Positions 51,750 to 59,184 of a DNA stretch of 64,000 nt are shown in pieces. How positions within the stretch are numbered: the stretch's first letter is position 1; each line of letters starts with the position of its first letter. The notes under the pieces are model-generated. The model saw nothing but the letters and a program-made list of their open reading frames with translations, was not told the DNA's origin and did no database searches. The position numbers and the translations under genes were made by a program. Source of the stretch: Micromonospora echinospora (lineage in GTDB: Bacteria > Actinomycetota > Actinomycetes > Mycobacteriales > Micromonosporaceae). The stretch lies in NCBI RefSeq assembly GCF_014203425.1, contig NZ_JACHJC010000001.1, forward strand, positions 7,023,501 to 7,087,500, in the 5' to 3' direction.

Positions 51750-53048
51750 TCAGGGCGCCTGGGAGGCGACCACCACCGCGTCCGGTGGGGTGTCCGGCAC
51801 GGTACGCGCGGCGAGCCGCCGGACCGCTGTGTTGAGCACGGCGATCAGCGGCACCGCGACGAGCGCGCCGGCGATGCCGGCGAGCACCACGCCGGCGGCG
51901 ATACCGATGATCACGGCGAGCGGGTGGATGGCCACCGCCCGGCCCATGATCAGTGGCTGGAGCACGTGGCCCTCGACCTGCTGCACACCGACCACCGCGC
52001 CCAGGATGATCAGCGCGGTCACCGGGCCGCTGTCGACGAGCGCCACCAGCACGGCCACCACGCCGGACAGGAACGCGCCGACGATCGGGATGAACGCGCC
52101 CAGGAAGACCAGCGCGGCCAGCGGGAACGCGAACGGGACGTCGAAGAGCACCAGGAAGATGCCGATGCCGACCGCGTCGATGAAGGCGACCAGGACGGTG
52201 GCCCGCACGTAGGCGCCGAGCGTCGCCCACGACGCGCGTCCGGCGTCGTCGACCTTCCACCGCGCCGCGACCGGCAGCAGCCGGACCAGGAACCGCCAGA
52301 TGTTGTTGCCGTCGCGCAGGAAGAAGAACGTGGCGAAAAGCACCAGTACGGCGCCGGTGAGCACCTCGGCCAGCGTGGTGGCGGTGCTGAGCGCGCCGCT
52401 GGTGAACCGCTCGGTGTTGCCGTTGATCCAGTTCTGCGCCTCGTCGATGTAGCGGTCGAGTTGGCTGTCGGACAGGTGCAGCGGCCCGGTCTTGAACCAG
52501 TCCTGGATCTGCCGGACGCCCTCGGAGGACTTCTCGCTCAGCTTCGGCACGCCCTTGATGAACTCGTTAACCACGAGCGTCAGCGTGCCGACCACCGCGG
52601 CCAGGCCGCCGACCAGCACCACGGCGGTCGCCAGGGAGCGGGGCAGCCGGGCCCGGAGCAGCCAGCCGACCGCCGGGGCGAGCAGCGCGGAGAGCAGCAG
52701 CGCGACCGTCAGCGGGATGATCACGATGCTGATCGTCCCGACGATCTTGAGCAGGGCCCAGGTGACGATGCCGATCACGATCAGCCGCCAGCACCACGCG
52801 GCGGCGATGCGCAGCGCGTGCGGCACCTCGGTGTCGTCCCGGCTGACTGTCGAGGAGTGCATCGCGGCCGGCGGCTCGACGCCCACCACTGCCGCCTCCG
52901 GCGACGCCGCCGGTCCCGGTGCGGCGGGCGAGGCCACGCCCGCCTCCCCCGGCGCCGCTTCCGGGTCGGTCCGGCGGGTCCGGGCGGTCTCCCGGCCCGA
53001 CTCGTACGCGCGGCGTAGCCGTCCGCGCATCCGCTCGAAGCGGCTCAA
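51750..53048 (-). CDS. AI-2E family transporter
   Basis: A 432-residue membrane protein of the AI-2E/TqsA-like (PF01594) family. A 100-residue charged, Pro/Ala-rich N-terminus precedes about eight helices (WCWRLIVIGIVTWALLKIVG, TISIVIIPLTVALLLSALL, FAFPLAALVFLGAFIPIVGAF). EGHVLQPLIMGRAVAIHPLAVI is the conserved C-terminal motif. TTG 53048 is the likely start because GGAGG lies 5 nt before it; the frame runs on to 53534 without support. The substrate is unknown; AI-2 export is only the family name. Confidence 0.85.
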   Translation of the reverse strand: MSRFERMRGRLRRAYESGRETARTRRTDPEAAPGEAGVASPAAPGPAASPEAAVVGVEPPAAMHSSTVSRDDTEVPHALRIAAAWCWRLIVIGIVTWALLKIVGTISIVIIPLTVALLLSALLAPAVGWLLRARLPRSLATAVVLVGGLAAVVGTLTLVVNEFIKGVPKLSEKSSEGVRQIQDWFKTGPLHLSDSQLDRYIDEAQNWINGNTERFTSGALSTATTLAEVLTGAVLVLFATFFFLRDGNNIWRFLVRLLPVAARWKVDDAGRASWATLGAYVRATVLVAFIDAVGIGIFLVLFDVPFAFPLAALVFLGAFIPIVGAFLSGVVAVLVALVDSGPVTALIILGAVVGVQQVEGHVLQPLIMGRAVAIHPLAVIIGIAAGVVLAGIAGALVAVPLIAVLNTAVRRLAARTVPDTPPDAVVVASQAP

Positions 53049-53202
53049 GCGCACCTCCGGCAAAGTTGGCCCCACCACCTCGCAGGGGGCACAGGATACG
53101 TCTGCTCGCCCCACCCTAGGGCGACTCGGCCACACATTGCCCGCCCGGCGCTCCCGCCAACCACGGCGGGATCGACAGTCGGGCACGCGGTAGCGTCTTC
53201 GC

Positions 53203-53550
53203 GTGACCGCCGACCAGAGTCTCGACGCCGGGCTGCCGATCCGCCTGCTGCACGACCGCGTGCTGGTACGCACCGAGGGCGCCGAGGGCGAACGCCGTTC
53301 CACCGCCGGCATCGTGATCCCCGCGACCGCCGCCGTGGGCAAGCGGCTGGCCTGGGCCACCGCGGTCGGCGTCGGGCCGCACGTCCGCTCGATCGTGGCC
53401 GGCGACCGGGTGCTCTTCGACCCGGACGACCGCTCCGAGGTCGAGCTGCACGGGCGGGCGTACGTGCTCCTGCGCGAGCGGGACGTGCACGCCGTGGCGG
53501 CCGAGCGGGTGGAGACCGCCGCCGCCGGTTCCACAGGTCTCTACCTCTAG
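53203..53550 (+). CDS. Cpn10 (GroES)-like protein
   Basis: A 115-residue protein with a chaperonin-10 domain: IRLLHDRVLVRTEGAEGERRSTAG, a mobile-loop-like segment, then VGVGPHVRSIVAGDRVLFDP. It is an orphan copy without a groEL gene, with an extra C-terminal tail. Its beta-barrel may serve a non-chaperonin role. GTG 53203 follows TAGCGT by 6 nt (leaderless). Confidence 0.85.
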   Translation: MTADQSLDAGLPIRLLHDRVLVRTEGAEGERRSTAGIVIPATAAVGKRLAWATAVGVGPHVRSIVAGDRVLFDPDDRSEVELHGRAYVLLRERDVHAVAAERVETAAAGSTGLYL

Positions 53551-53623
53551 CTCGGCACCGGCGCCGTTTGCGGCGCTGCCCGGCGGGAAGCCCAGGCACC
53601 TGAGCGCCCTGGGGAGGGACACC

Positions 53624-53791
53624 ATGCCGGTAGTGATCAAGAAGATCCTCGCCTGGGGATTCCTCGCGTTCCTGATCTACTTCATGGCGTTCCGTCCGGA
53701 CGGGGCCGCGCAGGTGTTCAAGGGGATCGGGGCAGCGCTCATGGCCATCGCCCAGGGGCTCGGCGACTTCCTGACCGGCCTGATGAGCTGA
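53624..53791 (+). CDS. 55-residue membrane protein
   Basis: A short frame: positively charged start (VIKKI), one helix WGFLAFLIYFMAF, then an amphipathic C-terminus (GIGAALMAIAQGLGDFL). GGGGAGG lies 8 nt upstream of the ATG. It lies 73 bp after the Cpn10-like gene. Not recognised; too small for a confident family, but the ribosome binding site and coding bias support it. Confidence 0.75.
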   Translation: MPVVIKKILAWGFLAFLIYFMAFRPDGAAQVFKGIGAALMAIAQGLGDFLTGLMS

Positions 53792-53794
53792 CGT

Positions 53795-55291
53795 TCAGCG
53801 GCCGGGGTGCCAGGGCGCGCCCGGGTCGTGCCAGCCGGCCGGGCCGTGACCGCCCGGGCCGTGACCACCCGGGCCGTAGCCACCCGGGCCGTAGCCACCC
53901 GGGCCGTAGCCACCCGGCGGGAACGCGGGCGGCGCGGTGAGTACCACCGGGATCGGCACCACCGGGTCGTCCGGCGCCTCCACCGGGCGCTGCGAGCCGT
54001 CCGGGAACCGCAGGTGGTAGCGCTGACCGTCCCAGAGGCCGACCGGCGCCTGCGGGTCACGACCGACGAAGAACGACCGGTACGCGGAGATCGCCTCCAG
54101 CAGTTCCCGTTCCTCCCGCGCTGTCCGTTCCTGCTCGGCGGGCTTGCGGTCCAGTCCTCGGCGCATCCCGTCGCGCAGCAGCGCGAGCCGGGTCGCGGCG
54201 AACTGGTAACCCCGCATCGCCTTCACGCCGCCGTCACCGGCGACCCGCCGCGCCCAGGTACGCGCCGCGTGCCGCCGGCCCAGGCTGCCCAGCGCGGCCA
54301 CCTCGGGCGGGGTGAGCCAGCCCGCCCGGACGTAGTCGGGCAGCGTGCGCTCGGTGAGCCGGCCCTCCCAGGCGCGCAGCCAGATCGCCAGCCCCACCAT
54401 GGCGAAGAAGATCGGCACCATCACGCCGATGTACCCGTAGAGCACGATCACCGTCTGCCCGGTGGCCTGGGCCAGCGAGGGCAGCAGGTTCCAGGTGCCG
54501 TGCAGGATCATCGCCAGCAGCAGGCCGGCCAGCGGGGCGAGGATCCGCACCCGACGGTCGGCGGTACGCGCCGCGACGCCCAGCCCGACGCCGGTCATCG
54601 AGGTGAACAGCGGGTGGGCGAAGCCGAACAGCAGGATCCGGACGATGAAGATCGCGATCACCTGCTGCGCGCCGGTAGCCGGGCCGTACTGCTCCACGCC
54701 GGTGCGGTAGCCGTACCCGCCCAGGTAGAGGATGTTCTCGACCATGGCGAAGCCGACCGCGGAGAGCCCGCAGTAGACCAGGCCGTCGGTGATCCCGGAG
54801 AACTCCCGGCGCCGGAAGATCAGCACCAGGAGCGGGCCGGCCGCCTTGGTCAGCTCCTCGATGAACGGGGCGACGAGCACCGCTGTGAGCGCGGCCGGCA
54901 GCCCCCAGTCGTCGAACAGCCGCGCGCCGGTCTCGTTGACCAGCAGCGAGATCGCGGTGGAGACGAAGGCGCCCCACGCGAAGCAGAAGATCAGGTACTT
55001 CAGCGGCTCCGGCTCGTAGCGGTCGAGCCACAGGAAACAGGCGACCAGCACCGGCACCGGCAGGATCGCCGCGATCAACCCCACCAGCAGCGCCTCGGCG
55101 CCGAGGCTCTCGCCCAGCGTGAAGACCATGAACAACGCGCCGGCCGCGATCAGCAGCACCACACCGGCCAGTGCGAGGAAGCGCCGCCAGCCGAGCCGGC
55201 GCAGCGGCATCCGGGGCGTCGGCGCCCCCGGTGGCGGGGCGGCGGGGGCGGGCGGCGGCGGCAGGGCTCCGCCGGGCGGGGTGTCGGCCAT
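53795..55291 (-). CDS. PrsW family intramembrane metalloprotease
   Basis: A 498-residue protein with about eight membrane helices. The PrsW/CPBP-like catalytic motifs are FIEELTKAAGP (EExxK), FAMVENILYLGGY and LHGTWNLLP (the metal His). PrsW clips anti-sigma factors in Bacillus; the target here is unknown. ATG 55291 lies 6 nt after TACGCT (leaderless); longer starts at 55333 or 55399 would extend into the riboswitch promoter. The C-terminus ends in Gly/Pro/Tyr repeats. Confidence 0.88.
   Translation of the reverse strand: MADTPPGGALPPPPAPAAPPPGAPTPRMPLRRLGWRRFLALAGVVLLIAAGALFMVFTLGESLGAEALLVGLIAAILPVPVLVACFLWLDRYEPEPLKYLIFCFAWGAFVSTAISLLVNETGARLFDDWGLPAALTAVLVAPFIEELTKAAGPLLVLIFRRREFSGITDGLVYCGLSAVGFAMVENILYLGGYGYRTGVEQYGPATGAQQVIAIFIVRILLFGFAHPLFTSMTGVGLGVAARTADRRVRILAPLAGLLLAMILHGTWNLLPSLAQATGQTVIVLYGYIGVMVPIFFAMVGLAIWLRAWEGRLTERTLPDYVRAGWLTPPEVAALGSLGRRHAARTWARRVAGDGGVKAMRGYQFAATRLALLRDGMRRGLDRKPAEQERTAREERELLEAISAYRSFFVGRDPQAPVGLWDGQRYHLRFPDGSQRPVEAPDDPVVPIPVVLTAPPAFPPGGYGPGGYGPGGYGPGGHGPGGHGPAGWHDPGAPWHPGR
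53846..53920 (-). repeat. 15-bp minisatellite in the PrsW gene
   Basis: Five tandem 15-bp units (GTAGCCACCCGGGCC type on the + strand) encode GYGPG/GHGPG pentapeptides in the disordered C-terminal tail. Confidence 0.9.
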
Positions 55292-55342
55292 GCGGTCAGC
55301 GTAGTCACCCGCGACCCACTGGTCCGGGTTCATCGCTGCGGC

Positions 55343-55348
55343 TATGCT
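55343..55348 (+). promoter_or_regulatory. -10 of the riboswitch transcript
   Basis: TATGCT lies 8 nt before the 5' strand of riboswitch helix P1, so the transcript starts at or just before the aptamer. Confidence 0.6.
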
Positions 55349-55356
55349 CCCGGACA

Positions 55357-55440
55357 GGTTACGAGCGCCAGCGTCAAGCCCCGGCTTGCTGGCCGGCAAC
55401 CCTCGTCGAGGTTCGCGGTGGGGTGCCCCGGGTGATGACC
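55357..55440 (+). promoter_or_regulatory. SAM-IV-like riboswitch
   Basis: Sequence and layout fit the actinobacterial SAM-IV aptamer: the conserved core GCCAGCGTCAAGCCCCGGC and CTGGCCGGCAACCCTC, then CGCGGTGGGGTGCCCCGGGT and a closing GATGACC that pairs with GGTTA at the start (P1). It lies 85 bp before the class V aminotransferase gene. SAM binding should lower expression. Confidence 0.85.
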
Positions 55441-55442
55441 GG

Positions 55443-55503
55443 GCCCAGCGCCGCTCCGCGTGCTGGGCAAGCGCGGACCCCGTCCCGGCACCACCCGGGG
55501 TCC
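55443..55503 (+). promoter_or_regulatory. expression-platform hairpins
   Basis: GCCCAGC/GCTGGGC (55443-55468) and GGACCCCG/CGGGGTCC (55475-55503) lie between the aptamer and the CGGGAGG ribosome binding site at 55512. They could switch between forms that expose or hide the site. Confidence 0.5.
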
Positions 55504-55525
55504 CCCGTGACCCGGGAGGCTCGGC

Positions 55526-56788
55526 ATGACCCTCACTCTCGTACCCCCGTCACCAGTGCTGCCCGCGCCGGTCCGGCCCGACCCGCTCGGCGTGCTCGGC
55601 GTACCCGGGGAGATCAACCTGGACCACGCCGCCAGCGCGCCGTGCGCGCGGGCCGCGGCCGACGCGGTGGCCGGGCTTCTTCCCTGGTACGCCAGCGTGC
55701 ATCGCGGCGCGGGCGCGCTGTCGCGGCGCTGCACGCTCGCCTACGAGCGGGCCCGGCAGACCGTCGGGGACTTCCTCGGCGCCCGCCCCGACGACCACGT
55801 GATCTTCACGCGGAACACCACCGATGCGCTGAACCTGCTGGCCCGGGCGCTGCCGCCGGGCACCACAGTGATCACGTTCGGCGGCGAGCACCACGCCAAC
55901 CTGCTGCCCTGGCCGCGCGGCTCGGTACGCCTGCCGGTGCCGGACAGCCCGGCCGGCGCGGTCCGGTCCCTCGCGGCGGCGCTGGGCGAGCTGGCCCGCG
56001 ACGCCCGGCCCGGCCTGCCGGTGCTGGTGGCGGTCACCGGCGCCGGCAACGTGACAGGCGAGTGCTGGCCGGTCGCCGAGCTGGCCCGCATCGCCCACCG
56101 GCACGGCGCCCGCATCCTGGTCGACGCCGCGCAACTCGCCCCGCACGCTCCGGTCGACCTGGCCGCGCTGGACGTGGACTACGTGGCGCTGTCCGGCCAC
56201 AAGCTGTACGCCCCGTTCGGCGCGGGCGTGCTCGCCGGGCGGGCGGACTGGCTGGACGCGGCCCCGCCGTACCTGGCCGGAGGCGGCGCCACCAGCCACG
56301 TCGGCGCCGCCACCCACGAGGTGCGGTGGACCGTCGGCCCGGCCCGGCACGAGGCCGGCACCCCGAACCTGCTCGGCGCGGTGGCGCTGGCGGCGGTCTG
56401 CGCCGCGCTCGGCGAGACCGACCGGCAGGCGCTGCACGTACGGGAGCAGGCGCTGCTGACCCGGCTGCGCCGCGGCCTGGCCACGCTGCCGGACGTGGTC
56501 GAGTTGCGCACGTTCGGCCCGGACGCGCCCCGGGTGGGCATCGTCAGCTTCGTGGTCGCCGGCCGGGACTCGGGCGAGGTGGCCGCGCACCTGGCGAGCC
56601 GGCACCGGATCGGGGTACGGGACGGCTTGTTCTGCGCCCACCCGTTGACCCGTCGCCTGCTGGCCGAGGCCGCCGCCCGTACCGGCCGCACCGACCTGCC
56701 GCCGACCGCCCTGCGCGCCAGCCTGGGCCTGGGCACGACAGAGACGCAGGTGGACGCCCTCCTGACCGCCCTGTCCCACCTCCCCTGA
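55526..56788 (+). CDS. class V aminotransferase / cysteine desulfurase-like
   Basis: A 420-residue fold-type I PLP enzyme. The lysine for PLP is in ALSGHKLYAPFGAGVL near residue 216; INLDHAASAPCARAAADAV and TRNTTDALNLLARAL give the N-terminal signature, and ILVDAAQLAPH holds the PLP-anchoring Asp. The catalytic loop Cys of desulfurases is not evident; FCAHPLTRRLL has a Cys near residue 370. SAM-riboswitch control suggests a step near methionine or cysteine metabolism, which is inference. Confidence 0.82.
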   Translation: MTLTLVPPSPVLPAPVRPDPLGVLGVPGEINLDHAASAPCARAAADAVAGLLPWYASVHRGAGALSRRCTLAYERARQTVGDFLGARPDDHVIFTRNTTDALNLLARALPPGTTVITFGGEHHANLLPWPRGSVRLPVPDSPAGAVRSLAAALGELARDARPGLPVLVAVTGAGNVTGECWPVAELARIAHRHGARILVDAAQLAPHAPVDLAALDVDYVALSGHKLYAPFGAGVLAGRADWLDAAPPYLAGGGATSHVGAATHEVRWTVGPARHEAGTPNLLGAVALAAVCAALGETDRQALHVREQALLTRLRRGLATLPDVVELRTFGPDAPRVGIVSFVVAGRDSGEVAAHLASRHRIGVRDGLFCAHPLTRRLLAEAAARTGRTDLPPTALRASLGLGTTETQVDALLTALSHLP

Positions 56789-56815
56789 CCGACAGCCCTC
56801 CCATTACCGGGGCGG

Positions 56816-56872
56816 TGATCAAGGAGTTTGGGGCAGAGTTGATCTCCGCTGGGGACGTTAACTCCTTGATCA
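56816..56872. repeat. hairpin repeat A5 (variant)
   Basis: A 57-bp element with perfect 13-bp arms TGATCAAGGAGTT / AACTCCTTGATCA. Flanks are C-rich to the left and G-rich to the right, as in the other A copies, but the arms differ. It lies between convergent genes. Confidence 0.8.
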
Positions 56873-56922
56873 ACGCAGCAGGCGGCGCCACGGCCCGGTG
56901 GGCGGTGGGGGGTGGGGTGGGG

Positions 56923-58182
56923 TCAGCCGATTGGAGGGGCTGTGGGTGGGTGGGCGGCGGGGTTGCGGTCGGTGGGTCCGCCGGTGCGGTGCTCCTTCTC
57001 GCCGAACGCCTGCCGGACCAGCCGGTTCGCCTCCTCCTGCTCGATCCCGGAGGCCACCAGCAGGTCACTCGCAGTAGTCCGCACCTGGGCGATCACCACG
57101 CTGCCGGAGAAGCCCACCCCCTCGGCGTACGCCCGGCCGGCCTCGCTCACCGCGCGCAGCGACCGTTCCCGGGCCTCCTCCGGCTCCTGTCCGGCGGCGA
57201 ACTCCTGCCGGAGCATGCGTACCGACTCGGCCAGGTGTGCGACCGCGTCCGGCATCGGCTCGGGGATGGGCTCCTCGTCCTCGATCATGGTGACCGAGCG
57301 GCGGATCAGCGTGCCGCTGTTGCGCATGGCCCGGTCGATCGGGTCGGCCGCCTCGGCGTAGTGGGTCAGCTCGCCGCGCCGGTGCCAGCGGGCCGGGGAG
57401 AGCGTGCTCGTCTCCTTGGCGCCCTCGATCGCCTCGGAGAGCGCGGCCAGTTCCTCCTTGTTCTCGCGCAGCCGCAGCAACGCCCGCTGCGCCGCCTCCC
57501 GGTCCCGGCCGCGCAGCGCGTCGGCGGCGGCGTCGAGCTGGTCGGAGAGCAGGTCCAGCGCCGGCCGGGCGGCCCGGTTGATCACCCGCAGCGGGTTGAG
57601 CGGCAGCAGGATGGCGGTGACCAGCAGCGCGATGCCGCCGCCGAGGAGTGCGTCGATGAAACGGGGGAACTCCAGGTTCTCCGTGGACGGGCTGAGCGTC
57701 ACGATCAGCACGGCGGTGGCCGCCGCCTGGATGACGATGGCGACGCTCGCCCCGGCGAAGATGCTCAGCAGGATCGCCGAGGTCACCACGAGCGCGAGCT
57801 GCCACGCGCCGGTGCCGACGAAGTAGATGAGCGCGTCGCCGACGAGCACGCCGACGGCCACGCCGGCGATCAGCTCGACGGTGCGGCGGAACCGTTGCCC
57901 GACCGAGGCGGCGAGCGTGCCCACCGCGGAGATCGGGGCGAAGACCGGCTGCGGGTTCTTCAGCAGCCGGTGCGAGATCAGGTACGCCAGGCCGGCGGCG
58001 AGCCCGGCCTGCACCGCCAGGCCGAACGCGGTACGGACCCGGTGCATCCGGTCGTGCAGGGTCGCCTTGCTCCGGTGCCGCAACTCCTCCATCGCGGAGG
58101 CGATCCGCTGCCCGTCGCGGTCGGCCCGCCCGTCACGCAGCTTTCCACGACGCAAGAACTGCAGACGTCCGTCCCGGCCCAT
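56923..58182 (-). CDS. FUSC family membrane protein
   Basis: A 419-residue aromatic-acid-exporter-type (FUSC) protein. After an N-terminal basic region there are about five to six helices (TAFGLAVQAGLAAGLAYLIS, VELIAGVAVGVLVGDALIY, AWQLALVVTSAILLSIFA), then a long cytosolic helical domain with RENKEELAALSEAIEGAKE and ERSLRAVSEAGRAYAEG. ATG 58182 is the likely start; the frame up to 58737 is antisense to the HD gene. It may export or buffer aromatic compounds (family role). Confidence 0.82.
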   Translation of the reverse strand: MGRDGRLQFLRRGKLRDGRADRDGQRIASAMEELRHRSKATLHDRMHRVRTAFGLAVQAGLAAGLAYLISHRLLKNPQPVFAPISAVGTLAASVGQRFRRTVELIAGVAVGVLVGDALIYFVGTGAWQLALVVTSAILLSIFAGASVAIVIQAAATAVLIVTLSPSTENLEFPRFIDALLGGGIALLVTAILLPLNPLRVINRAARPALDLLSDQLDAAADALRGRDREAAQRALLRLRENKEELAALSEAIEGAKETSTLSPARWHRRGELTHYAEAADPIDRAMRNSGTLIRRSVTMIEDEEPIPEPMPDAVAHLAESVRMLRQEFAAGQEPEEARERSLRAVSEAGRAYAEGVGFSGSVVIAQVRTTASDLLVASGIEQEEANRLVRQAFGEKEHRTGGPTDRNPAAHPPTAPPIG

Positions 58183-58251
58183 GGCCGGTACTACCCGTAC
58201 CGCCCCGGCTGAATCCCTCCGCCCGGGCCGGAGTGGGGCAGACTGCACCCG

Positions 58252-58887
58252 GTGGACGACCTGACGGCACGGTGGCGGGAGACGGCGCGGGCGGCGGGCG
58301 CGACCGATCCGGCGGCAGTCGACCGGGCCGGCGCCCGGCTGCTGGCGGGCTGGCGGGAGCCGCACCGGCGCTACCACGACGAGGCGCACCTGCGGGCGGT
58401 GCTCGACGTGGTCGACGCGTACGCCGCGCTGGCCCCCCACCCCGACCTGGTCCGGCTCGCGGCGTGGTGTCACGACGCGGTCTACGACCCGCGCGCGGCG
58501 GGCGACGCCAACGAGCGGGCCAGCGCCGACCTCGGCGGCGAACTGCTGGCCGCCGCCGGGCTCCCGGCCGCGACGGTGACCGGGGTACGCCGCCTGGTGC
58601 TGCTCACCGCCGGTCACGCGGTCGGGCCGGACGACCCGGACGGCGCGCTGCTCTGCGACGCCGACCTGGCGGTGCTGGCGGCCCCGCCGGAGCGCTACGA
58701 CAGGTACGCCGCCGCGATCCGCGCCGAGTACGCGCACGTGCCCGACCCGGACTTCCGCGCCGGACGGGCCGCGGTGCTGCGGCGCCTGCTCGCCCTGCCG
58801 GCGCTGTACCGGCTACCCGAGCCGCACGCCCGCTGGGAATCCCGGGCCCGGGCCAACCTGTCCCGGGAGCTGAGCGGCCTCACCTGA
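58252..58887 (+). CDS. HD superfamily phosphohydrolase-like protein
   Basis: A 211-residue HD-domain protein. YHDEAHLRAVLDVVDAY at 41-57 and WCHDAVYD at 72-79 give the H...HD metal site, with the further His in LLTAGHAVGPDD and Asp in DADLAVLA. It is a predicted metal-dependent phosphohydrolase; substrate unknown. GTG 58252 follows CAGACT by 7 nt. Its 3' end overlaps the convergent DUF4031 gene by 75 bp. Confidence 0.88.
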   Translation: MDDLTARWRETARAAGATDPAAVDRAGARLLAGWREPHRRYHDEAHLRAVLDVVDAYAALAPHPDLVRLAAWCHDAVYDPRAAGDANERASADLGGELLAAAGLPAATVTGVRRLVLLTAGHAVGPDDPDGALLCDADLAVLAAPPERYDRYAAAIRAEYAHVPDPDFRAGRAAVLRRLLALPALYRLPEPHARWESRARANLSRELSGLT

Positions 58888-59157
58888 GGCGCGGACGACG
58901 TGCTTCGGCCGGCGCAGACCCGTGTCACGCAGCAGCCGGACGATCTCCCGCGAGGGCACGACTGTGGCGCCGAGCCAGACCGCCGCCCGGAACCGCTCGG
59001 CGGGCAGGTCGTAGTGATCCCGGTCGAAGCCGCGCCGGGGCGCGCCGAGCATCTCGGCGAACGCGTGCAGCTCGGCGTACGAGACGTCGCTGATCAGGTG
59101 CGACCAGAGCCGGCCGCGCCAGGGCACGGCGGGCGGGTCCAGGTAGAGCACGGCCAC
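58813..59157 (-). CDS. DUF4031 domain protein
   Basis: A 114-residue protein. The core VAVLYLDPPAVPWRGRLWSHLISD, SYAELHAFAEMLG and FDRDHYDLP matches DUF4031 (family length about 85-90). The last 25-30 residues are Gly/Pro-rich and are encoded antisense to the HD gene, so they may be a C-terminal extension through a lost stop. GTG 59157 gives the family start MAVLYLDPP; GTG 59151 has a better spaced -10. Confidence 0.75.
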   Translation of the reverse strand: MAVLYLDPPAVPWRGRLWSHLISDVSYAELHAFAEMLGAPRRGFDRDHYDLPAERFRAAVWLGATVVPSREIVRLLRDTGLRRPKHVVRASGEAAQLPGQVGPGPGFPAGVRLG

Positions 59158-59184
59158 AGACGGTACGCCGGTAGCCTTCCCGGC

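Noticed and set aside
52560..52575. A GTTAAC motif in the AI-2E gene as a repeat remnant
   Set aside because: A single hexamer inside coding sequence, no flanking similarity.
55171..58212. A 1013-codon open frame on the + strand
   Set aside because: It runs out of frame over the PrsW 5' end, the riboswitch and the aminotransferase and antisense to FUSC; composition is Arg/Gly/Pro-rich with no domain.
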